Source: Saprospiraceae bacterium (GTDB lineage Bacteria; Bacteroidota; Bacteroidia; Chitinophagales; Saprospiraceae). Taken from it: DNA of 8,985 bases. The notes under the pieces were generated by a model. It saw nothing but the letters and a program-made list of their open reading frames with translations, was not told the origin of the DNA and did not search any database. Position 1 is the stretch's first letter; each line of letters opens with the position of its first letter. Both the position numbers and the translations under genes were made by a program. This document shows, piece after piece, positions 4,286-8,985 of this stretch. Location: NCBI GenBank assembly GCA_014379065.1, contig JACMMM010000403.1:1-8985 (forward strand), in the 5' to 3' direction.

Positions 4286-7045
4286 CTACAAGCCGTAGGT
4301 TAGTGCAAGATAATATATCCCGCCCACTGATGGGCTTCCGTAGGCTTGTACGATGTATTGATTGGTGAGGTTGCTGGCCCCCAATTTTAGCGTTGTTTTT
4401 ATACTGGGCAAGCGGTAACTAACTTGAGCATCAATCAAATTATATGCCTCGACCGTGCCGGGGCGCAGCTCGTTTAGGGTTCCGTACCATTCGAATGACT
4501 CTTGCCAACGCCAGGCCACATTGAACCCAAAGCGGTCAGTCACGTGTAGATTCGAGAGGCCTATATTTGTTTTCCAACGCGGGGTGTTGAAGGCTGGAAT
4601 ATTGTTTGGGTTGGCATCCAGAATACTAAATTCACTCCAAGTTGTGTTACCGCTTAAGCGATAACCCTTTGGGAATAAATAAGTTAGTCCTAAGGTTGCT
4701 CCTTTGGTAGAGACCTCATCCGCAGCATTGGTGTAGAGTTGGAAAGCTAGCACATCATTGTTCAAAAAGTCATTCACCATGTCTGGATTGATGGTACCGT
4801 CAGACCCCAGCACGGTAGTGTTGTTTGGCCGAATGACGACCTGGTTGATGATGAAATCGGTGTATTTGCTGTAATAAAAATTCACATCGGCGACCAGATT
4901 GTCGGTCAGCAAACCCTTGTACCCAATTTCGTAGGTCTGGTTGCGTTCAGGTTTGATGAATGCTACATCCGATTTTTGAAATTTGTCTTTGTTTGCAAAA
5001 ACGGCATCCGGGAATGGCGTGCCGCTTTGCAAAGATTGCTGAAAACCTTGGAAAAATGCGCCCACAGAAGCTGCGGTCACCGAATTCTCGTAGGCATTCC
5101 AGCCCCTAGAATTTTCAGGCGCGCCCCCCAGGATCACAATCGGCCCTACGTTGAGGCTGATATATTGGTCTCCGATGGTCGGGTTGCGGAAACCACTTTG
5201 GTAAGAAAGTCGCAAATTGTGCCGGTCTGAGGGTGACACCACCGCCGAAATACGCGGGGTGAAACTCCCATCAAAGCTTTCATTTTTGTCATAACGTACT
5301 GAGCCTACAAAACGCAGTTTATTGTCTAACAACGATTTGGAAGCCTGCACGAACGCGCCATACTCGTCAATGGTTACCTTTTGGTCTTTGTCATCGAATA
5401 ACGTGCCTTCGGTGTTCATGTCGTAGCGACGCAGGTTGCCGCCTGCCTGCAATTCCACAAATTTCACGAGCGAGGTAAAGTCGTACTGTGCATCTGCATG
5501 ATACAGTTTGCTTTTGCTCAAAACTCCAGCGCCAGGCAGCCCAGGGGTAGCGATGAGTCTGGCTTTTTCACGCTCAAAATCAGCAGAGCCGGGCAAAAAG
5601 CGCCCTTGGTCAGCGAAGGCCCTTGCAGCGAGTTGGTCGCCTCCTGATACCCCCGAAACGCCACCATTGAATGCTGTTTCGTACCGCAGGAACCAGGTGT
5701 TATCCGCATCGGCTTCAGGAACCACATTACCATTGAGGTCACGCACCCAGGTACGGTCAATTTTTTGGCCGAGGTTGCGGGTGCTGTACGAATCGTGCGA
5801 ATTCTCGCTGGAGGAATAAGCCCGTACAAAAAAATTGCGCCCGCGAAGTTCAAGGCGAGGCTGCGTGAACGCAAAATTGTTGAGACAGTACCGACTGCTG
5901 CCGGTATAATTGGCTGTCCCTTGGTTGTAATTGAAAGCAGCAATCGCTTCCAAACCGTCGTTTATACGGTAATGCAAGGCACCGCCGAGGCGAACAGAAT
6001 ACACATCGTACTCCGTCAAATCATACTCTGTGTAGCCTGTTCGCGATACCTCCCCGATGCTGTCCAGTGTGCTTGCTACTTCGTCGCCATAAATGTTGAG
6101 CGCGTTGCGGGCCGGGTTGTAAGGGCCTTTTTGAGCAGCGGGCGTATTGGGGTTAACATCGGTGTAATCCGTTGCATACCAGTCTTTTCCGGCAAAATAT
6201 GAAGCGTTTATTTTAAACGCGAAGTGTTTGTTTATTGACTTGCCGTACCGTGCCGAAACTTCGTAGAGTGGTTCCGCATTATAATCGCCATCATTGATAT
6301 GGTTGATGCCAAGTTTGGTTTGTACTGTAAGGCCCTGATGGTCCCAAGGATTTTTGGTGTGGGTGTGCAGCATCCCGTTGAAAGCCACGGGGCCCCACAA
6401 CGCAGAAGCCGAGCCAGGGATAAGCTCCACGCTCTCCACATCAAGGTCAGATGGGCCGAAGAGGTTGCCGGGTGTGAAGCCGAGACCTGCCGATTGGTTG
6501 TCCATGCCGTCAATGAGTTGGAGGAAACGAGCGTTGCCGGTGTCGTTGAAGCCCCGCGTGTTGATTACTTTATAGGTCAGGCCGCTCGTCACCATATCCA
6601 AACCCTTTAGATTGGCGGTAGCATCGAAATAACTCAATGTCGCGATGTTTCGGACGGCCACATTATCCATTTTTTCGATGCTTACAGGACTGCGCAATAA
6701 CCGTTCTTCGGTGCGCGAGGCTGATACTACCACCTCATTAAGCGCCGAGAGGCTTTCTGAAAGACTAATTTCAAGAGGCGAGTTGGCATCAGCTACTACA
6801 AACTCTTGGCGGGCAAGTCCGACAGCATAAACCAGGATATTGAAGGGCGGAGTGGCATCCGTTGAAAGACTGAACTGCCCTTTGGCATCCGTTGTAGCAC
6901 CGCCTGATTTAGCTTTGACAGAAACGGAAGCGCCAACAATTGCTTCTCCGTTGGAGGCATTTCTAACTGTGCCCCGCAGAGTGGTTTGGGCAAAAGAGCC
7001 AGTGGCAAAAAGACTTAAAAACAGAATGGGTAATAGTTTTTTCAT
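4286..7045 (-). CDS. TonB-dependent outer-membrane receptor with CarboxypepD_reg-like N-terminal domain
   Basis: A 919-residue outer-membrane active importer energised by TonB-ExbBD. In order: a signal peptide (1-19, M-K-K-L-L-P-I-L-F-L, cleavage after F-A before Q20); a CarboxypepD_reg-like beta-sandwich (about 22-97, R-G-T-V-R-N to L-E-I-S-L); a TonB-box-like L-N-E-V-V-V-S-A (102-109); a plug domain (about 110-235, with N-A-R-F-L-Q-L-I-D-G at 171-180 and L-D-V-E-S-V-E-L-I-P-G at 201-211); and a beta-barrel to the C-terminus, ending Y-Y-L-A-L-T-Y-G-L. The frame stays open upstream to 7195, but the signal peptide fixes the start at 7045 and the upstream part is a leader with hairpins. In the plug, A-F-N-G-M-L-H-T-H-T-K is unusually His/Thr-rich. 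First of four same-strand genes. The ligand is not deducible; the domain set occurs in siderophore, vitamin and polymer receptors. Confidence 0.93.
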   Translation of the reverse strand: MKKLLPILFLSLFATGSFAQTTLRGTVRNASNGEAIVGASVSVKAKSGGATTDAKGQFSLSTDATPPFNILVYAVGLARQEFVVADANSPLEISLSESLSALNEVVVSASRTEERLLRSPVSIEKMDNVAVRNIATLSYFDATANLKGLDMVTSGLTYKVINTRGFNDTGNARFLQLIDGMDNQSAGLGFTPGNLFGPSDLDVESVELIPGSASALWGPVAFNGMLHTHTKNPWDHQGLTVQTKLGINHINDGDYNAEPLYEVSARYGKSINKHFAFKINASYFAGKDWYATDYTDVNPNTPAAQKGPYNPARNALNIYGDEVASTLDSIGEVSRTGYTEYDLTEYDVYSVRLGGALHYRINDGLEAIAAFNYNQGTANYTGSSRYCLNNFAFTQPRLELRGRNFFVRAYSSSENSHDSYSTRNLGQKIDRTWVRDLNGNVVPEADADNTWFLRYETAFNGGVSGVSGGDQLAARAFADQGRFLPGSADFEREKARLIATPGLPGAGVLSKSKLYHADAQYDFTSLVKFVELQAGGNLRRYDMNTEGTLFDDKDQKVTIDEYGAFVQASKSLLDNKLRFVGSVRYDKNESFDGSFTPRISAVVSPSDRHNLRLSYQSGFRNPTIGDQYISLNVGPIVILGGAPENSRGWNAYENSVTAASVGAFFQGFQQSLQSGTPFPDAVFANKDKFQKSDVAFIKPERNQTYEIGYKGLLTDNLVADVNFYYSKYTDFIINQVVIRPNNTTVLGSDGTINPDMVNDFLNNDVLAFQLYTNAADEVSTKGATLGLTYLFPKGYRLSGNTTWSEFSILDANPNNIPAFNTPRWKTNIGLSNLHVTDRFGFNVAWRWQESFEWYGTLNELRPGTVEAYNLIDAQVSYRLPSIKTTLKLGASNLTNQYIVQAYGSPSVGGIYYLALTYGL

Positions 7046-7083
7046 GTGCTTTAAATTGTTGAGAATCAAATTTTTGGAAATAA

Positions 7084-7126
7084 AACCGTGTCTCCAATGA
7101 GAACAACTCATGGAGGGCACCCGGTT
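7084..7126 (-). promoter_or_regulatory. stem-loop in the 5' leader of the TonB receptor gene
   Basis: In minus-strand RNA, AACCG pairs with CGGTT as an outer stem, and CTCCATGAG pairs with CTCATTGGAG (nine pairs, one bulged T) around a five-base TTGTT loop. The structure ends about 40 bases before the receptor start codon. Its position suits translational or attenuation control, but it matches no riboswitch class I can identify with confidence. Confidence 0.4.
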
Positions 7127-7236
7127 GGTTTCCGAGCAAAGTTGAAATCGAGAAAATGTTGGGGCGAAGGTGCTACACCCTTCTGCCGCCGCCAAGGATG
7201 GGGCAGGATTCTAAGGACATTTTAAGTTGAGGAGAT

Positions 7237-7261
7237 AAGGTTTAGGGATTAGAGTTTAGGG
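7237..7261 (+). repeat. GTTTAGGG-like repeat words (family B)
   Basis: The sequence runs AAGGTTTAGGGATTAGAG then TTTAGGGG: two TTTAGGG words joined by a TTAGAG spacer. The same words and their TTTAGAG variant occur at 1685-1708 and, inverted, at 1729-1740. It is therefore a second dispersed intergenic repeat, distinct from family A. Confidence 0.5.
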
Positions 7262-7335
7262 GGATCGTCGTTATTTTTCGGGTCAAAATAATCGAGAAAC
7301 GTAAAGTCATAATCCAAAATCGCAAATCACGTCCC

Positions 7336-7343
7336 TACCTTCG
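7336..7343 (+). promoter_or_regulatory. candidate -7 box (TACCTTCG) for the acyltransferase, implying a leaderless or near-leaderless mRNA
   Basis: TACCTTCG differs from TAnnTTTG by one base and ends four bases before the ATG at 7348. With the usual few-base spacing to the start site, transcription would begin at or next to the start codon. No -33 TTTG is evident, so this is tentative. Confidence 0.35.
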
Positions 7344-7347
7344 CGCC

Positions 7348-8070
7348 ATGGCAAAAATATGGGCTATATACGCCGCCGCGCTTTTTCTAATTTTAATGAC
7401 ATTGAGCCTCCCTATTGTTGGGATAAACATGGCTATTACGCCCGGCGAACGGGCTTTGCGCAACAATATCTACTACCTGCACCACATTTTTACCCCATTG
7501 TTTTTGACCTTGGTGGGCGTTCGTTTGAAAGTGGAAGGAAGCGAACACCTCGATCCCAAGCAGAGTTATGTCATAGTGGGCAACCATAGTTCCGCCCTTG
7601 ATTTTATCATCAACGGCCATGCTTTTCCTGGCGTGTTCCGTTTTTTGGCAAAACAAGAATTATTGAAAATCCCGGTTTTTGGGTTTATCGTCAAAAAAAT
7701 GTGCCTCGTAGTGGATCGAAGCAGTGCGATGAGCCGTGCGCGTAGTGTGGTGGCCTTAAAACAACAATTGGCCGAAGGTTGGAGCATTTTTATTTACCCA
7801 GAAGGCAGCCGTAATGACAGCGATCAGCCCCTCGCCCCTTTCTTTGATGGTGCGTTCCGAATTGCGATTCAAACTGGGGCGCCTGTGGCGGTGCAAACGA
7901 TCGTAAACATCCGCCACATCACCGCCAACGGTGCAGGACTGCGCCCGGGCATCGTGCGAATCGTGTGGGACGAACCCATCCCAACAAAGGGACTGGGCAC
8001 TGCTGACATTGAACCTTTGAAAGAAAAAGCAGAAAGTGTGATGAAGCAAAGGTTAGGTTTTGGAAACTAG
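7348..8070 (+). CDS. plsC: 1-acyl-sn-glycerol-3-phosphate acyltransferase (PlsC family)
   Basis: A 240-residue membrane-associated acyltransferase that would transfer a fatty acyl group to the sn-2 position of lysophosphatidic acid in phospholipid synthesis. One hydrophobic N-terminal segment (about 5-29) anchors it. The four family motifs are visible: N-H80-S-S-A-L-D85 (catalytic HX4D); F-R-F-L-A-K-Q-E-L near 97-105; F-I-Y-P-E142-G143-S-R (glycerol-phosphate binding); and G-A-P-V near 177-180, where other members show the fourth motif. About 240 residues is normal. The ATG at 7348 directly precedes the anchor. Bacteroidota often carry several paralogues that acylate lysophospholipids or aminolipids, so the exact acceptor is not certain. 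Transcribed away from the receptor; the sigma-factor gene follows after 93 bases with its own promoter-like box. Confidence 0.92.
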   Translation: MAKIWAIYAAALFLILMTLSLPIVGINMAITPGERALRNNIYYLHHIFTPLFLTLVGVRLKVEGSEHLDPKQSYVIVGNHSSALDFIINGHAFPGVFRFLAKQELLKIPVFGFIVKKMCLVVDRSSAMSRARSVVALKQQLAEGWSIFIYPEGSRNDSDQPLAPFFDGAFRIAIQTGAPVAVQTIVNIRHITANGAGLRPGIVRIVWDEPIPTKGLGTADIEPLKEKAESVMKQRLGFGN

Positions 8071-8120
8071 GCACACAAAAAGGGAAACTCGTGCCAAACA
8101 TTGCAAGCTTTATTTTCAAC

Positions 8121-8128
8121 TACATTTG
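8121..8128 (+). promoter_or_regulatory. Bacteroidota-type promoter (-7 TACATTTG, possible -33 ATTG) for the sigma-factor gene
   Basis: TACATTTG is an exact TAnnTTTG match. ATTG ending at 8103 lies 17 bases upstream, an acceptable -33 position. The box is 35 bases before the ATG at 8164 and falls inside the longer open frame that begins at 8101, which supports starting the protein at 8164. Confidence 0.5.
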
Positions 8129-8163
8129 CTCGAACGGATTCTAATCAGAACCGATTGCCGATT

Positions 8164-8754
8164 ATGAGCCAAGCAACACCGTGGACCGACCAAGCCATCG
8201 TCAGCGCCATTGCTGGTGGGGGTACAGGGCGTGATCTGGCCTTGCAATGGTGGTTTGGCAATGAGGGCTTGCAGCGCTGGGTTCGCCATTACGCTACCCA
8301 GCACGGTGGCTCCGAGGCCGATGGGGAGGATTTGTATCACGATGCGTTTATTACTTTTGACCGGCTTTTGCGTGAAGGGAAGTATCGGGAAGAATCAACC
8401 TTAAAGACGTTTTTTTGCAGCATTGCCAAATGGCAGTGGCTTAATCGCCAAAGAAAACAGGGCAGAATAGTGGCGATGGACAAAAATGAGCAGCCTGAAA
8501 TAGCGCAATTTACGGACGACGAAATGTACGATCAAGAGCGGCAGGCTGTATTTCAGAAAATGCTGGCCTCGCTTGGCGACAAATGTAAACGATTGCTTTC
8601 CCTTTATCAATTGAGTTACTCCATGAAAGAAATCGCTGCCGAAATGGCCTATGCATCCGATCAAGTAGCGATGAACCAATGTTCCGAATGCCGCAAAAAA
8701 CTCAAGGCACTGATTGAAAACAGCCATGAACTCAAAGATTTTTTCAATATTTAA
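8164..8754 (+). CDS. RNA polymerase sigma-70-family factor (ECF-like)
   Basis: A 196-residue protein with the two-domain layout of small sigma factors, which direct RNA polymerase to a dedicated promoter set. Region 2 covers about 24-98: E-D-L-Y-H-D-A-F-I-T-F at 55-65, with an aromatic/basic stretch K-W-Q-W-L-N-R-Q-R-K at 89-98 for -10 melting and recognition. Region 4 covers about 130-184, with S-Y-S-M-K-E-I-A-A-E-M-A-Y-A at 151-164 as the helix-turn-helix start and a recognition helix to R-K-K-L-K. The open frame extends back to 8101, but the only ATG is at 8164 and a promoter-like box lies between, so the shorter form is chosen. The gene for a one-pass membrane protein begins 20 bases after the stop, the position of a membrane regulator or anti-sigma factor. 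Target genes are unknown. Confidence 0.9.
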   Translation: MSQATPWTDQAIVSAIAGGGTGRDLALQWWFGNEGLQRWVRHYATQHGGSEADGEDLYHDAFITFDRLLREGKYREESTLKTFFCSIAKWQWLNRQRKQGRIVAMDKNEQPEIAQFTDDEMYDQERQAVFQKMLASLGDKCKRLLSLYQLSYSMKEIAAEMAYASDQVAMNQCSECRKKLKALIENSHELKDFFNI

Positions 8755-8774
8755 TCCCCCGCTGCAATGACATC

Positions 8775-8985
8775 ATGCCTTACAATTCAAACGAACGGCT
8801 CGAGCGCGAAGCCCGCGAATCACTTGTAGCCTCCGACCTGAGCGCCAAAATGAAGCAATGGCGCGACCAAAGCCCTCCGCCAGATGGAGGAGGAAACGGT
8901 GCTTCGCCGCTGCGTATCCTGCTTGCGTTGCTCGTCCTCGGGGGAGCTGCCTGGCTGTTTTGGCCGCCCGCCCCCCCTTCCCCCC
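8775..8985 (+). CDS. single-pass membrane protein downstream of sigma factor (cut by window edge)
   Basis: Seventy residues are visible from the ATG at 8775. About 44 charged, helical residues (N-E-R-L-E-R-E-A-R-E, then D-L-S-A-K-M-K-Q-W-R-D-Q) precede one membrane segment at about 46-63 (L-R-I-L-L-A-L-L-V-L-G-G-A-A-W-L-F-W) and a proline-rich stretch after it. The positions of positive charges suggest the N-terminus is inside the cell and the remainder outside. It follows the sigma gene by 20 bases and is probably co-transcribed. This arrangement fits a membrane-bound regulator of the sigma factor, but the HxxxCxxC zinc motif of classical anti-sigma factors is not present in the visible part. 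The function is not recognised; TPR-type outer domains are common in such proteins in this phylum but cannot be seen here. Confidence 0.7.
   Translation, partial: MPYNSNERLEREARESLVASDLSAKMKQWRDQSPPPDGGGNGASPLRILLALLVLGGAAWLFWPPAPPSP

Larger units (their letters stand above)
7046..7347. other. divergent intergenic region: receptor leader, hairpins and repeat B words
   Basis: The 302 bases between the receptor (minus) and the acyltransferase (plus) hold no convincing gene. The receptor side contains a hairpin at 7084-7126 and a small one at 7166-7183. The middle (7237-7261) has GTTTAGGG-like repeat words. The acyltransferase side ends in a promoter-like box directly against its ATG. No perfect TAnnTTTG box was found on the minus strand here. 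The nearest minus-strand candidates, CAACTTTG (7137-7144) and TTATTTTG (around 7288), each carry one mismatch. Confidence 0.55.

Noticed and set aside
5518..6202. Long alternative frames inside the receptor gene
   Set aside because: They overlap the intact 919-residue receptor frame and show no signal peptide, membrane pattern or known motif.
7046..7195. N-terminal extension of the receptor frame back to 7195
   Set aside because: The added residues have no signal-peptide character, whereas M-K-K-L-L-P-I-L-F-L at 7045 is a clear signal peptide followed by a cleavage-type site.
7092..7225. Plus-strand resemblance to a SAM-I riboswitch (GGAGGG, then AAGGTGCTACA, then a GAT near the end)
   Set aside because: The conserved P3 pairing (ACC with GGT) and the kink-turn GAA region are missing, and the loop of the GGG/CCC stem would be only two bases. 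A covariance search would settle it; I do not claim it.
7237..7261. Telomere-like TTTAGGG repeats
   Set aside because: Only a few imperfect words are present in the interior of bacterial DNA; they are treated as a short intergenic repeat.
8101..8163. Sigma-factor start at TTG 8101
   Set aside because: It lacks an ATG, and a perfect -7 promoter box lies within the extra codons.

Overview
The window looks like the chromosome of a Bacteroidota bacterium, probably Saprospiria-like or a relative (the rank below phylum is inference). Four things point there: a TonB-dependent receptor with an N-terminal CarboxypepD_reg-like domain, a LytS/YehU-type histidine kinase of the Bacteroidota style, promoter-like TAnnTTTG boxes with no strong Shine-Dalgarno sequences, and a small sigma-70-family regulator followed by a one-pass membrane protein.

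Layout. 1-312 (minus) is the N-terminal part of a 6-pyruvoyl-tetrahydropterin synthase-family enzyme that runs off the left edge. 313-548 is a repeat-containing intergenic stretch. 549-1676 (plus) is a four-helix membrane histidine kinase with no response regulator beside it in the window. It converges on a run of four minus-strand genes between 7045 and 1739: TonB-dependent outer-membrane receptor, MFS inner-membrane transporter, then two tandem paralogous AhpD-like (carboxymuconolactone decarboxylase family) proteins. On the right, facing away, are a PlsC-type acyltransferase (7348-8070), a sigma-70-family factor (8164-8754) and the start of a membrane protein (8775 to the edge).

How the genes may work together. 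The four minus-strand genes suggest one transport-and-detoxification or transport-and-conversion locus: outer-membrane import, inner-membrane transport, and two small redox proteins that both keep the complete E-x11-C-x2-C-x3-H signature of AhpD. The substrate cannot be read from the sequence. The sigma factor and the membrane protein look like a regulatory pair, but no zinc anti-sigma motif is visible in the part seen.

The non-coding DNA holds the most unusual signals. There is a 16-nt repeat family in opposite orientations on the two sides of one intergenic region, and inside a 40-bp perfect inverted repeat between the receptor and MFS genes. A second family is built on GTTTAGGG-like words. 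An 18-bp inverted palindromic pair has one arm that encodes the last residues of the MFS protein. I saw no tRNA, rRNA, CRISPR array, transposase or phage gene. No clearly new multi-gene system is evident; the receptor/MFS/double-AhpD locus and the repeat families are the best candidates for follow-up.
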